44,465 bases of DNA, from positions 1 through 44,465 of the forward strand of contig JAEUJD010000074.1 of assembly GCA_016793015.1 (NCBI GenBank). The letters run 5' to 3'. The stretch comes from Phycisphaerales bacterium (GTDB lineage: Bacteria > Planctomycetota > Phycisphaerae > Phycisphaerales > UBA1924). The translations under genes were made by a program, and so were the position numbers. The stretch's first letter is position 1. Each line of letters starts with the position of its first letter. Shown one piece after another: positions 22,922-32,511 of the stretch. The notes below the pieces were generated by a model, which ran no database searches, had not been told where the DNA came from, and saw only the letters and a program-made list of their open reading frames with translations.

Positions 22922-25900
22922 ATGACACGCGAACCCGGTCTTAGTTCTCAGGAATCGGCGGCGCTCCTTGATCCCACCTCGGGGAAGCGGAGTGGTGTCA
23001 AGGGCAAAAAGATCCTGCTGATTCTCGGCGGCCTTGCGCTGATCGTGATCGCGATCGTGGCGTTGCTGCCCAAGATTGCTTCGCCCCTGCTGAACGGCCG
23101 AACGGTGCTCACCTCCGACCGCGTGAATGCGACGATTCAGTCGTCGTCGCTCGGGTGGTTTGGGGATCAGCAGGTTCGCCTCGCGCTGACCGACTCGAAG
23201 AGCAAGCCCGCCGGCGCGCTGGATGTCTCGATCGATCGCGGCTTACTCGCGCTCGTCAGCAACTGGTACAACCTCGGCACGATCCGGATCAGCGGCGATG
23301 CCGAGCTGCGAGAGGGGCTGGCGACCACGCCATCGCCCAAACAGGGTGAGGCCAGTGTCACGGTTAAGACCGACCGCATTCCGCTTCCCAAAGGGCTGCG
23401 CGCGCGCATCGAGATCAACCTGAGCAAGCTCGGCGTGGTGGATGCCTCCGGCAAATCGGTTGCGGAACTGCGCGATATCAAGAGCATCACCGACGTTCAG
23501 GTCGGTTCGCCGCTCACACTCGATTTCGAGGCCAAATCGGGCGTATCTCCGATTATGGCAAAGGTCCGGATCGACAACTGGACGCAGCCGGATGGCAGCA
23601 TCCATCTCGACACCGCGAGCCTGCAGAAGAACTCGCCGAAGGTTGATGCATCACTGAAAGTTGAGGACCTGTCGGTCGTGCTTGTGGATGCGTTGATCGC
23701 AACGGCGACGGGTCAGGATCGCAACCTGCGCACGATCCTGGGCGAGACTGTCTCGGTTCAGTCGCAGGCGGCGGGCGACTTTGCGGGCGGAAGCGCATCG
23801 GTCAACGTCCGCAGCACGGGTGCGCAGGCTGATGCAAAGCTCGCGCTCAAAGACGGCGTGATCACACTTGCAGAACCCGCCAAAGTCCATGTGGCCGCGT
23901 CGGCAACCCGGGCGATTCTCGACACGTACGCCCCGCCGTCGCAGGCGGGCGGCTTTGTTGTGACCGCTCCGCCGGAAGCAGCGCTCCAGATCGACGAGCT
24001 CTCGGTCAAGCTCCCGGGGGCCGCACTGGATCTTCGCGGTGCGCGCATTCGCGCGACGGCAACGCTCGCGGGCACATCAGGCAAAGTCGCTCTTGGCGAG
24101 GGGCAGCCGGCGTCGGAAGTCTCGATCCCATCTTTCCGGGCGACACTCGCGAGTGAAGACCTTGCCGGGGTAGTTCGCATGACGGCCGATGCGGCATCGA
24201 CGATTTCTTCGGCGGGCAAATCCTCATCCGGTGGCAATCTCAATGCGGATCTTTCGGCATCGGGCCTTTTGGATAAGGACGGCGCTCCGCTCGCGGGGCT
24301 GCCGAAGGCGATTGATGGCCGCGTCTCGCTCAAGGGAGCGGCAACGGAGATCCTGCAGCCCATTGTGTCGGGTGCGCTCGCATCTTCCGGCCTGAGTCTG
24401 GATCTGCCCCGCGATATCGGGCCAACCGCTGATCTTGATCTGGTCGCGAAAACCGAGGGGAGTGTTATCGATGTGGATCTGACCGCGACATCGCAATCGG
24501 CGAATGTCGCTGCAGCGCTCCGCGTGACGGACGAAGCGTTAACCACGCGCGACAAGGGTGTTTCGCTCCGGCTTGGGAATGCGGGCGCGATCGCTGCTCG
24601 TACGCTCAAGAGCCCGAGCCTGACGCTTGCACGCCCTTCGGGCCAATTGGGCGTGAATGTTTCCACCTTGAAACTCCCGCTCGAAGCCGGAACACGCAAG
24701 CCGAAGCTGGATCAACTGACAACCCAGGTTGCGCTGGTTCTCTCGGATTGGGCGTTGACGGCGCAGGTCCCGCCGGGTGAAGGACAGGTTGCGGGGCGGC
24801 CGATCGCGCTCGACCTGCGTTCACTCAACGCCGATGTTGCGCTCGCGCCTGGCAAGGGCGGCGAGATTCGAATCACTTCTGATGCATCGGCCGATAACTC
24901 CCCCGTGAAGCTCGTGGGCGATCTGAAGCTGCCCAACGCGCTCGCGGCATTCTCCGGGGTCAAACCGCCGACGACCGGAAGCCTCGCGCAGAAGCTGGGG
25001 CCGGCACTTGCGATTGGTCACTTGGAGCTTTCCGGTTTGCCCGCTTCCATCGCAGATGCGCTGCCGCGTTCGGCGCAGGCGGCATCAACCATGGGCGCAC
25101 TGGTGCGCGAAGCCGTCGGCGACACCATCGCGATTGCAATCGATTCCGCGCAGGGCGCAAGCGCCGAGACGATCGCGATCAAGGCGACGGTGCAGGGGTC
25201 GCGAGCCAACCTTGCGGTCAACAGCAGCATTGATCAGGCGGCGATCGTCGCAACCGCAACAGGGGCCGGCACAATCTCGCCGGGATTGCTCGACGCGTTG
25301 ATGACGGGCAACTCTGCGGACAAGCCCCGGCTGCGCGCACCCGCTTCGTACACCTTCTCGATGGAGCCGCTCAATATCCCGCTGGATCCCTCGGGCTCGC
25401 CCGTGATGACAAAGGCGGGCGCGCTGAAGGCCCGCGCCGCCATCGCGGGTCAGGCGATCGTTCAATCGGGAACGCAGGCGTACGGCGTGCAGGACTTTGC
25501 GATGAATGCGAACGTCCCGCTGTCGGCGCTCGGCGCGGGGGCGGGAGGGGCGGCATCGCTGGAAGCGACCGGAGGGCTGCTTTCCGCGGACGGCACACCG
25601 ATGGGTGCACTCGTTGCAAAGGCGGGGCTGCCGCTCGGATCCAATCTGACGCTTGCCGGACCTGCGGATATCGAAGTGCGCCTGAACGATGTCAACACGG
25701 TCGGACTTGATCGCGCGCTCGGACAGCCGCTCTTGGTCTCTGGTGCGCTCGGGCCGAGCGCTGCTATCACCGCAACCACAAAGATCACGCCCCCGGCGGG
25801 TGCGCCGATCGGGGTTGCGGACGCACTCGCCAAGGCCGATCTCGCGGCGGATGTCACGCTCGCGTCGCAGAAACTCGAGATCAAGCGCCCCGTGCGTGCG

Positions 25901-27298
25901 CGTGCCGAGGGCGACCGGCTCACGCTCGAATCTCCCGATCCGATCGTCTGGACCATCGATCCCGCGTGGTTTGACCGATTTGTACTGGGCAAGGGCCAGG
26001 GCAAAGCGACGACCGATCTTGCCCTCGCGGCACCCGCCCGAGCGGAACTGGTCGTCGGCAAGGCGGTCGTTTCGCGTACCAATGCGGAACGAGGCATCCA
26101 GGGACCGGCGTTCCCGGGGATCTTCGCGTTCGACGCGACGGCGCGGATCGCCTCGATGGAACTGGTCGACTCGCGCTCCGTCCGCACGCAAATGAACGAT
26201 GCGGTGCTCAAGCTGCAATCAGCGCCGTCCAGCCCCGGTCAGCCGGTCGCGATCGCGTTTGACCTTTCCTTCGCCAAGCTCGCGATCGTGCCCGATCCTG
26301 GAAAGGCGGGCCCCGGAGGCGGCGTCGTTCATGGAACCATCGCCGGAATCACGACGGCGCAGGGCGCCATCGATACGGCGAATCCGGTCATCACCGCCTC
26401 TGGCGAGATTCGTTCGCTGCCTTCGGCGTTGATCGACGCATTCAGCGTCAAGAACGGTCTGCCCGGTGAGATCCTCGGCCCGAGCGTGAACGTGGCGCTC
26501 AACGCCAAGGACTTCTCCAAGGTGGGCGGGACGATCGCGTTCAGTGCCGCGAGCACCGAGACGGGCGCCGTTGTCGACAACGGCGTGACCAAGCAGTTGC
26601 CACGAGCCGAGATGGCGATCAAGGGCGTATCGCAGAACGGCGTGCTGGTAGGCCCGCTCAATGTCTCGCTCCGCCGCGTGGATGTCGGCTTGCAGAAGCG
26701 GCTTTCGGGCGTGCTGCCGATGGTGGCGGATGTTGAAAAGCGGTACGAAGATCGTGCGACTGCCGCGGCGTCGCCGGAGCTCGCGATACCGCTCGACGGC
26801 GATATGGCCAAGCTGAACGGCACGCTCAACATCGATCCGGGCGATGCGCGATTCAAGACTTCCGGCGCGTTCGGTTCGATTCTCCGGGCCGTCAAGGCAA
26901 AGGACGAGGGCAAAGTGCTGCAGCGTTTGAAGCCCGTCACCCTCACCATTACAAACGGCGTGATCACGTATCCGCGCTGGGAATTCCCGATGGGTGAGTT
27001 CAAGATGGAGATCGAGGGAACAGTGGATCTTCCCAAGAACTACGTGGACATGATCGCGTGGGTGCCGATCGGGCAACTCGCGGATGATGTCTCGGGAGTC
27101 TTCAGCAAGATCCCGGGCGTTGGGACTGCGGGCAACACACTGAATCAGGCCACGATGGTGCCGATCCGGTTCAGCGGGCCCATGGGCAATACCAAGACTA
27201 CACCCGACGTCGGGCTCTTCGGCAAGAACTTCATCAAGAACGTCAACCCGGAAAAGGTTGTCGATGTGCTAAAGGACATCTTCAAGAAGCCCAAGTAA
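22922..27298 (+). CDS. Large AsmA-like envelope protein
   Basis: This 1458-residue protein has a short cytosolic N-terminus and one membrane helix at about 30-48 (ILLILGGLALIVIAIVALLP). A very long periplasmic beta-rich region follows, with alternating hydrophobic residues and repeated 'xLxLxGxxxGxLD' texture. The C-terminus (about 1330-1450) resembles the AsmA/TamB end domain: LNIDPGDARFKTSGAFGSILRA, FKMEIEGTVDLPKNYVDMIAWVPIG and VPIRFSGPMGNTKTTPDV. AsmA-family proteins form long beta grooves proposed to move phospholipid between membranes; that role here is an inference. A GGAAGG-type ribosome site precedes the ATG at 22922. The frame is open further upstream, but that part overlaps the divergent regulator and lacks family features. 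It ends 12 bp from the convergent signalling operon. Confidence 0.85.
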   Translation: MTREPGLSSQESAALLDPTSGKRSGVKGKKILLILGGLALIVIAIVALLPKIASPLLNGRTVLTSDRVNATIQSSSLGWFGDQQVRLALTDSKSKPAGALDVSIDRGLLALVSNWYNLGTIRISGDAELREGLATTPSPKQGEASVTVKTDRIPLPKGLRARIEINLSKLGVVDASGKSVAELRDIKSITDVQVGSPLTLDFEAKSGVSPIMAKVRIDNWTQPDGSIHLDTASLQKNSPKVDASLKVEDLSVVLVDALIATATGQDRNLRTILGETVSVQSQAAGDFAGGSASVNVRSTGAQADAKLALKDGVITLAEPAKVHVAASATRAILDTYAPPSQAGGFVVTAPPEAALQIDELSVKLPGAALDLRGARIRATATLAGTSGKVALGEGQPASEVSIPSFRATLASEDLAGVVRMTADAASTISSAGKSSSGGNLNADLSASGLLDKDGAPLAGLPKAIDGRVSLKGAATEILQPIVSGALASSGLSLDLPRDIGPTADLDLVAKTEGSVIDVDLTATSQSANVAAALRVTDEALTTRDKGVSLRLGNAGAIAARTLKSPSLTLARPSGQLGVNVSTLKLPLEAGTRKPKLDQLTTQVALVLSDWALTAQVPPGEGQVAGRPIALDLRSLNADVALAPGKGGEIRITSDASADNSPVKLVGDLKLPNALAAFSGVKPPTTGSLAQKLGPALAIGHLELSGLPASIADALPRSAQAASTMGALVREAVGDTIAIAIDSAQGASAETIAIKATVQGSRANLAVNSSIDQAAIVATATGAGTISPGLLDALMTGNSADKPRLRAPASYTFSMEPLNIPLDPSGSPVMTKAGALKARAAIAGQAIVQSGTQAYGVQDFAMNANVPLSALGAGAGGAASLEATGGLLSADGTPMGALVAKAGLPLGSNLTLAGPADIEVRLNDVNTVGLDRALGQPLLVSGALGPSAAITATTKITPPAGAPIGVADALAKADLAADVTLASQKLEIKRPVRARAEGDRLTLESPDPIVWTIDPAWFDRFVLGKGQGKATTDLALAAPARAELVVGKAVVSRTNAERGIQGPAFPGIFAFDATARIASMELVDSRSVRTQMNDAVLKLQSAPSSPGQPVAIAFDLSFAKLAIVPDPGKAGPGGGVVHGTIAGITTAQGAIDTANPVITASGEIRSLPSALIDAFSVKNGLPGEILGPSVNVALNAKDFSKVGGTIAFSAASTETGAVVDNGVTKQLPRAEMAIKGVSQNGVLVGPLNVSLRRVDVGLQKRLSGVLPMVADVEKRYEDRATAAASPELAIPLDGDMAKLNGTLNIDPGDARFKTSGAFGSILRAVKAKDEGKVLQRLKPVTLTITNGVITYPRWEFPMGEFKMEIEGTVDLPKNYVDMIAWVPIGQLADDVSGVFSKIPGVGTAGNTLNQATMVPIRFSGPMGNTKTTPDVGLFGKNFIKNVNPEKVVDVLKDIFKKPK

Positions 27299-27310
27299 TC
27301 GCGGGCGCAC

Positions 27311-28438
27311 TCAGGCGAGCAGATCGCGATCGTCCTGGTCTTCGAGCTCTTCGCTGTGCGAGGGGAACGGATCGCCCGGGCTCGCCCACTCTTCCCTGGG
27401 AAGGTGGCGATGGTGCACCTTGATCACGCGCCCGAACTGGCTTGCGAGGATCTTGGACAGCGATTCGAGCGTTTCGCGTGCGTGTTCGGGGAACGGGACC
27501 GAGCGATCGCGGAAGAGCAGCACGCACGCGAGCGTTTCACCCTCGTGGGCAGCGGGCGCCGCCAGCACGGTGCAGTCGCCCAGCCATTCAACCGCGCCCG
27601 GGAGCGCACGCTTGACCTGCGCTTCGCCTTCGAGCAGAACCGTGGAACCGATTTCGTCCATGCGGCACGGCACGGTGTCGGCGAGGTGATCGAGCATCAT
27701 CTCCGCCGAGTCCTTTGCGCGGTCGTAGTTCACGTACGCACCGAGAGTCCAGTCGCCGCTGCTCGATGGAAGGAAGAGCGCGGCATTGGTCGAACCAAGC
27801 TTGGCGAGCAGAAACTCAAGGCTCGTCCGCATCAGGCTCTCGAGTTCGATCTCCTGGCGGATCAATCCGGTGAACTCGCCGGCGATCGCGACGGTATCGA
27901 TCTTGCCCGCGAGCTCGGCGTACGACTCGGTCATCTCCGAGCAGAGGCGGGTCAGTTCATTCGAGAGTTCTCGACGCGATGCATTGAGCTTGCGGCAGAG
28001 CCCGCGCAGACGGCGTTCCCGCGCGCTGGCCGAGCCCCGCGCCGCGGCGGCCCGCAGGAACATCGACTCGAACTCGTTGGGTTCGCATTTCTCATCGGCG
28101 AAATCGTCGCATCGGAGCTCAAGTGCCCGGCGCGCCGCACGCGTGTCGGTCTTCTCGCAGAGGAGGATCACGGTCTCGACGGACCGGGCCGAGGGAATCT
28201 CGTCCGCGATCGATTCGGCCATGAGCAGGATCGACCCGACGCCCTCGCCGATCGATGCTTCGGCGCACGCAGCGGTCGGGGCGGAGCGGCATTCGTACCC
28301 GAAACCGGTCAGCGAGCGGACGATCATCTCTCGGCGTGCCCGCACCGGGTGGGCCACAAGTACGAGCACGCCCTGGTGCGCCTTCGCGACCGGACGGGTT
28401 TCACATTCCTTCGCCGACTTTGCTTTTCGTGCCGCCAT
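27311..28438 (-). CDS. Pseudo-receiver plus GAF-domain signalling protein
   Basis: This 375-residue cytosolic protein is the third gene of a signalling operon. The N-terminal 110 residues have a receiver-like fold pattern (GVLVLVAHPVRARREMIVRSL..., SILLMAES, ETVILLCEK) but lack the phospho-acceptor Asp. A helical linker with Arg/Glu heptads (about 125-190) leads to a GAF domain (about 190-340; SLMRTSLEFLLAKLGSTNAALFLP, GEGD-like loop, CTVLAAPAAHEGETLACVLLFRD). No kinase or output domain follows. A GTG at 28510 overlaps the stop of the upstream gene (GTGA) and would add 24 residues; the ATG at 28438 is chosen provisionally. Its likely role is to sense a small molecule for the HDOD/HTH partners. 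Confidence 0.78.
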   Translation of the reverse strand: MAARKAKSAKECETRPVAKAHQGVLVLVAHPVRARREMIVRSLTGFGYECRSAPTAACAEASIGEGVGSILLMAESIADEIPSARSVETVILLCEKTDTRAARRALELRCDDFADEKCEPNEFESMFLRAAAARGSASARERRLRGLCRKLNASRRELSNELTRLCSEMTESYAELAGKIDTVAIAGEFTGLIRQEIELESLMRTSLEFLLAKLGSTNAALFLPSSSGDWTLGAYVNYDRAKDSAEMMLDHLADTVPCRMDEIGSTVLLEGEAQVKRALPGAVEWLGDCTVLAAPAAHEGETLACVLLFRDRSVPFPEHARETLESLSKILASQFGRVIKVHHRHLPREEWASPGDPFPSHSEELEDQDDRDLLA

Positions 28439-28506
28439 GTTCGGTGCATCCAGGTGCGGGTAGGTCCGCACTTGGTTTTCGACGCACGGGCGGCCCGACT
28501 TTGGTG

Positions 28507-29796
28507 TCACTTGCCCGCAGGTGCGGAGTTGATCGATGTTTCTCGATTCGGGGCGACCGATCCGCGTGCCGCGGTTTCGAGAATTGACTCAAGTTCCCGG
28601 GATGCCTCGACGATCGCGAGCGCCGCGGCCCGGTCGCGGGCGTCGTGCATCCGCATGGCGAGCAATTGCGTCTTGGAAGTCACGATCGAGAGGCTCTGCT
28701 TCGCCCGCTTGCCGGCTTCGGCCAGATTCCGAGCATCTGCCAGCCCGCTCGCCGTGGGCGCGATCGCATCCGGCGGGGTCTGTCCACGCACGGCGAGGGT
28801 CAGCTCGCGGACGCTGCGGAGCAACCCCCGATTCTCCCGTGTTGTTTCCATGATCGATTCGATTGCAAGAGCCGATGGACCGGCGTTCGAGAGTCCGAGC
28901 GCAATAAGTCGATCGCTGACGGCCCGCAGCAGCTTCTCGCCAAACTCAGCCATCTCCGGCGGACGGATATTCGCGGCGGGAAGCATGACGGGTACCGCCG
29001 CGGGAACGCCGAAGTCGCCGCTCCAGCCAAGCCCGAGCGTCTGCACGAATGCGGCGCTCCCGGCGATCAGGCCGACCATCGGGCGGTTCTCGGATTCGGG
29101 GAGTTCCTCGAACGGCGTGGCGTGGAGCAGCATCACTTCGCCGAGCGCTGCGGGAAGATTCCAATGGTCGGCCAGGGCCTTGCCGGCACGCAGGTAATCG
29201 ACCCCCAGGACGCGCCGCTCGACCTGCGCACTGGGCTCGCAATCGTGGCGCGCGAGTTCGATGACGCGTGCGTAAGCCTTGGGCAACGCGAAATCGAGCA
29301 CGAGCTTTCCGATCGCGTGCAGCAGCCCCGCGACGAACGCTTCTTCGGGCGCGATCCGCAGCACCGAGCGGTTCGCCCCGGCCAGCAACTCCGCCGTGCA
29401 CGCGACGCAAACGCAGTACTTCCAGAATCCGGCACGATCGAAACGTTTTTCGCCCTGTTCATGCTCGGGCGTCAGTGCGCTGAACGCGCTGGCGCCGAGC
29501 ACGGCGCCGCGCACCGCGCCAAGCCCGACCAGCACCACCGCCCGCCTCACCGAGGTAATCTTTTCCGCCACTCCCTTGTCGGCCCGCCTGCAAAGCCCGA
29601 GGATTCGGCCGGACAACACCGGATCTGTCTCGACCAGCCGCGCAATCTCCGCCAGATCGACCGTCGCCTCTTCGCCCAGCGCGAGCAATCTGCTCGCAAC
29701 CGGCGCGAGCGGCGGCAGGCTCTGCACCTGGCGCAGGATCATCTTCACCTGTTCGGTTTCGTTCCCGCCGACAAATGGGCTTCCCGGTTCCTGCAT
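28507..29796 (-). CDS. HDOD-domain signalling protein
   Basis: This 429-residue protein carries an HDOD domain (about 15-220), related to HD phosphohydrolases but lacking the metal-binding residues. The family hallmarks are LPPLAPVASRLLALGEEATVDLAEIARLVETDPVLSGRILGLCRRA and AFVAGLLHAIGKLVL. HDOD proteins act as signalling scaffolds. The C-terminal half is helical and rich in Ala, Glu and Arg, possibly a coiled coil. The start at 29796 follows the upstream stop by a single base and the 3' end overlaps an alternative start of the next gene, so the three genes are translationally coupled. The upstream partner is a receiver-HTH protein. Confidence 0.88.
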   Translation of the reverse strand: MQEPGSPFVGGNETEQVKMILRQVQSLPPLAPVASRLLALGEEATVDLAEIARLVETDPVLSGRILGLCRRADKGVAEKITSVRRAVVLVGLGAVRGAVLGASAFSALTPEHEQGEKRFDRAGFWKYCVCVACTAELLAGANRSVLRIAPEEAFVAGLLHAIGKLVLDFALPKAYARVIELARHDCEPSAQVERRVLGVDYLRAGKALADHWNLPAALGEVMLLHATPFEELPESENRPMVGLIAGSAAFVQTLGLGWSGDFGVPAAVPVMLPAANIRPPEMAEFGEKLLRAVSDRLIALGLSNAGPSALAIESIMETTRENRGLLRSVRELTLAVRGQTPPDAIAPTASGLADARNLAEAGKRAKQSLSIVTSKTQLLAMRMHDARDRAAALAIVEASRELESILETAARGSVAPNRETSINSAPAGK

Positions 29797-29797
29797 G

Positions 29798-30463
29798 TCA
29801 CGCCGCCTTGCGGAAGCTACCCATCGACGCGCCGAGCATCTCTTCGACCTTGCGCAGAAGGACCACGGGCTCGAACGGCTTGAGCAGCATCGCATCAATG
29901 CCCGCGGCGGACATCGCGCGAATCTCGTTCTCGCAGCCCGAGGCAGTCACTCCGAGAATGCGGCAGTTCCGCAGGTCCTCGCGAGCCTTGAGCCGCGAGC
30001 AGACCACGCTGCCGCTCACATCGGGGAGCATGAGATCGAGCACGATCGCATCGGGTCGAAAACTCTCGGTAAGCAGCCCCGCGTCGTAACCCGTTGAAGC
30101 CGTGCGCACCTCGTAGCCGCCCCGCGAGAGCGCGTGCTCGGCGAGACGCAGAAAGGAATCGTCGTCGTCGACCACCAGCACGCGCTTGCGGATCTGCGTT
30201 TCGGCACCCGGAGTCTCGAGCGCATCGGTCGGAATGCCGCTGGCTCGCATAAACCGAAGCAGTTCATCGCGGGGGATGCGACGGAACTTCGAGCCGGGCA
30301 CACGGAAGCCCGTCAGCCGGCCGGCATCGAAGCAGCGGATGATCGTTTGCTGGCTCACTTTGCACACCGCCGCCGCCTCACCCGTGGTGAAGATGCGTTT
30401 GGCCCCCTCGGATCCGCCGGTCAGTGCATCGTGCGAATCGCCGCGAAGATCAGAAGAGTCCAT
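29798..30463 (-). CDS. Excisionase-type HTH fused to response-regulator receiver
   Basis: This 221-residue protein has the DNA-binding domain first. TTGEAAAVCKVSQQTIIRCFDAGRLTGFRVPGSKFRRIPRDELLRFM (about 26-72) is an excisionase/MerR-like winged helix. A receiver domain follows from about 90 to 210 with all key residues: acidic pocket VVDDDD, phospho-acceptor in IVLDLMLPD, the conserved Thr in GVTAS and the Lys in LLKPFEP. The order HTH then receiver is the reverse of ordinary response regulators. The start at 30463 has GGAGGG close upstream. It heads an operon with the HDOD and GAF genes. No histidine kinase is nearby, so the phosphodonor must be encoded elsewhere. Confidence 0.9.
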   Translation of the reverse strand: MDSSDLRGDSHDALTGGSEGAKRIFTTGEAAAVCKVSQQTIIRCFDAGRLTGFRVPGSKFRRIPRDELLRFMRASGIPTDALETPGAETQIRKRVLVVDDDDSFLRLAEHALSRGGYEVRTASTGYDAGLLTESFRPDAIVLDLMLPDVSGSVVCSRLKAREDLRNCRILGVTASGCENEIRAMSAAGIDAMLLKPFEPVVLLRKVEEMLGASMGSFRKAA

Positions 30464-30627
30464 GCGCCCTCCGGAATTGGAGCGGGAACAGAAAACGGAA
30501 TTGGCGAGTGCCAACGTCCTGAAACCTCGTCATCGGGCCTGGCGCTGGGTCACTTCAGGCAATCTGGCGGAGATGTGACGCCCCGGGGGGCAAATGAGGG
30601 GCTTGGCATCCCATCCCGATCGCGAAC

Positions 30628-31371
30628 TCAGGGCTTTTGCCGAGCCCTCCAAAGGGTGACCGCCTCGGGTTCACGCGCATAGACCGGCGCGAGCGACCCG
30701 GGCGCAGCGACCGGCAATCGGCATCCGAGTTCAAGACATGCCGCGGGATCGAAATGGGGAGGAACCACCGGCACACCCGCACGTTCCGCCGCCTCGCGAA
30801 TGGGTGCGGGCAGGAATTTGTCTGAAACGAGCATCTCGACGTCGAGACCCTTGATGTCGCCAGCGCGCACGAGCGATCCTTGCGGACACATCACGCTCGA
30901 GCCGCGATCCCATCCCGGTGAGAAAACGGTCGCGAACGACGTCTCGCCCTTGCTCGCGAGCAACACCGCAAACCGGCCGGGGCACGCGACCCGGCTCGCA
31001 ACGACCAGAGCACTGGGGATCGCAACGCACGCAGCGCCCGTCGCAAACGCGATCGCGTTGCCGATGGTCACCGCAACCCTCAGTGCTGTAAACCCGCCCG
31101 GTCCGACCGAGACCGCGACCAGCCCGATGCGGGCGGCCGCGATTCCCTCCCGCCTGCAGATCCGGTCGATCGCGGGCATCAAATCGTCTTCGCGCCCGGC
31201 TTGACGCCGAAGGGATTCAATCCCGATCGCTCCGACAATGGACCAGGCTCCGGCCCGATGGGCAACTTCCGCGAGCGCCACACCCGGACCGCCACCATCG
31301 ATTCCGTCCGCCGAAGACGGATTGCTCGATTCGATCGCCAGTGCAAAGACCTTGTCGTGCGCGGATCCCAC
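30628..31371 (-). CDS. tsaB: tRNA threonylcarbamoyladenosine biosynthesis protein TsaB
   Basis: This 247-residue ASKHA-fold protein partners TsaD in making t6A37 on ANN-decoding tRNAs. The N-terminus ALAIESSN and the core VGLVAVSVGPGGFTALRVAVTIGNAIAFATG (about 83-113) match the TsaB signature GPGSFTGLR; here the Ser is replaced by Gly and the second Gly by Ala. The later part (PVYAREPEAVT) fits the family end. Translation starts at GTG. A TAGGCT box on the minus strand (31383-31378) lies six bases before it, suggesting a leaderless mRNA. Neighbouring genes are unrelated to tRNA modification. Confidence 0.88.
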   Translation of the reverse strand: MGSAHDKVFALAIESSNPSSADGIDGGGPGVALAEVAHRAGAWSIVGAIGIESLRRQAGREDDLMPAIDRICRREGIAAARIGLVAVSVGPGGFTALRVAVTIGNAIAFATGAACVAIPSALVVASRVACPGRFAVLLASKGETSFATVFSPGWDRGSSVMCPQGSLVRAGDIKGLDVEMLVSDKFLPAPIREAAERAGVPVVPPHFDPAACLELGCRLPVAAPGSLAPVYAREPEAVTLWRARQKP

Positions 31372-31377
31372 GGAGCA

Positions 31378-31383
31378 AGCCTA
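31378..31383 (-). promoter_or_regulatory. -10-like box six bases before tsaB GTG
   Basis: TAGGCT on the minus strand, six bases, then GTG. The geometry is the same as for the boxes at 9374, 12834 and 20862. The -35 is not convincing. Confidence 0.4.
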
Positions 31384-31497
31384 GAAGCCCGGGACCCGCC
31401 CCCAATGCCCGAAAGCGCCGGGCAGACGGCCGAACGCGACTTCCAAACCGGCTACGCTCTGCCGATCGAACACCCCTTCACGACCCGGGAGCGACGA

Positions 31498-32382
31498 ATG
31501 CGCCTCGCACTGACCGCAATCACTCTTGCCTCTGCTGCACTTCCCACATTCGTCCTTGCCGAACCGCAGCAGGAGCAGCTCTCGACCACCCCCGCGCCGG
31601 AACCGAAAGCCGAAGACCAGTCGCAGCCGCTCGGCACGAAGCAGCCCGAATGGAAGTTCCAGTTTGAGCCCTCCGCCTGGTACGCCGGCGCGAGCGGCAA
31701 GGTGCGCATCGCGGGTGCCCCCGCCAACGCGGGAACCGTCCAGATCAACGATCTGCACCTCGACAACCCGCGTCTGACACCCGCGGGCGAGCTGCACGTC
31801 CGCACCGGCAACTGGCGTTTCAGTTTCGGCACGTTCTTCTTCTCGCAGAATCGGCTCCAGACCATGGACGTCGGAGGCCAGCTCGGAACGGTGACGTTTG
31901 CGCCGGGCAATCAGGTCTATTCGAAGATGGAACAGAACGAATACGTGCCCGTTGTCGGGTACGAGTTCTGGAACTACTACGCGCCGAAATCAACCGGCGG
32001 CGTCGAGTTCCTCGGGCGGCTCGAGGCGTTTGGCGGCGCTCGCATCGACGACATGCAGTTCAGTTTCGCGCAGGGTGCGATCGCCTCCAGCCAGAGCGAG
32101 GTCTTCGGGCAGGCGATCATCGGCGTCAAGGGATCGATGGAGATTGCCGAGCAATTCTCGATCGACCTCGAAACCAGTGTCGGTGGCTGGCCCGGGAGCA
32201 ACGATTACGCGTGGAGCTGGGATATCACCGTTGGCTTCATGTGGCGCCCGATCCCCAACGTCGGTGTACAGGTCGGTTATCGCAACCTGGTGAACGAGCT
32301 CCGCAGCGGCAGCGATTCGGAGCGGTTCTATTACAACGGCGGCCTCGCCGGCCTTTTCTTCGGCGCCGTCGTGCGTTTCTGA
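31498..32382 (+). CDS. Exported outer-membrane-like beta-barrel protein
   Basis: This 294-residue protein has a signal peptide (MRLALTAITLASAALPTFVLA). A Pro/Glu-rich linker follows, then a body of amphipathic strands with aromatic girdle residues (WKFQFEPSAWYAGASGKVRI, WRFSFGTFFFSQNRL, VVGYEFWNYYAP, DYAWSWDITVGFMWRPIPNVGVQVGYRNLV). It ends in a C-terminal phenylalanine (LFFGAVVRF), the usual signal for outer-membrane beta-barrel assembly. The pattern suggests about eight to ten strands. No specific family is recognised. The start at 31498 yields the signal peptide; the frame upstream overlaps the divergent tsaB. The role could be a porin or structural barrel. Confidence 0.8.
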   Translation: MRLALTAITLASAALPTFVLAEPQQEQLSTTPAPEPKAEDQSQPLGTKQPEWKFQFEPSAWYAGASGKVRIAGAPANAGTVQINDLHLDNPRLTPAGELHVRTGNWRFSFGTFFFSQNRLQTMDVGGQLGTVTFAPGNQVYSKMEQNEYVPVVGYEFWNYYAPKSTGGVEFLGRLEAFGGARIDDMQFSFAQGAIASSQSEVFGQAIIGVKGSMEIAEQFSIDLETSVGGWPGSNDYAWSWDITVGFMWRPIPNVGVQVGYRNLVNELRSGSDSERFYYNGGLAGLFFGAVVRF

Positions 32383-32482
32383 TCAACCCGCGGCCGCAGG
32401 TCAAGCCCCAATCGGCGAATTCCACAATTCTGTGGATTGTCAAAAACATCGACAACTTGTTCGATCCGCGTTTCATTCTCAC

Positions 32483-32511
32483 TTGACGCGGCACGCGCCA
32501 TCGCGGATACT
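32483..32511 (+). promoter_or_regulatory. Sigma70-type promoter of HU-family gene
   Basis: TTGACG (32483-32488), 17-bp spacer, GATACT (32506-32511). This is the best promoter match in the window. It predicts a leader of about 258 nt before the HU start at 32776, with no credible gene in between. A small inverted repeat TCCACA-ATTC-TGTGGA lies upstream (32421-32436). Confidence 0.7.

Noticed and set aside
30811-30838. Sequence in tsaB resembling the palindrome region upstream of the RND adaptor (GTTTGAAAC-like followed by GAGCATCT)
   Set aside because: It lies in coding sequence, is not palindromic and the similarity is short; probably chance.
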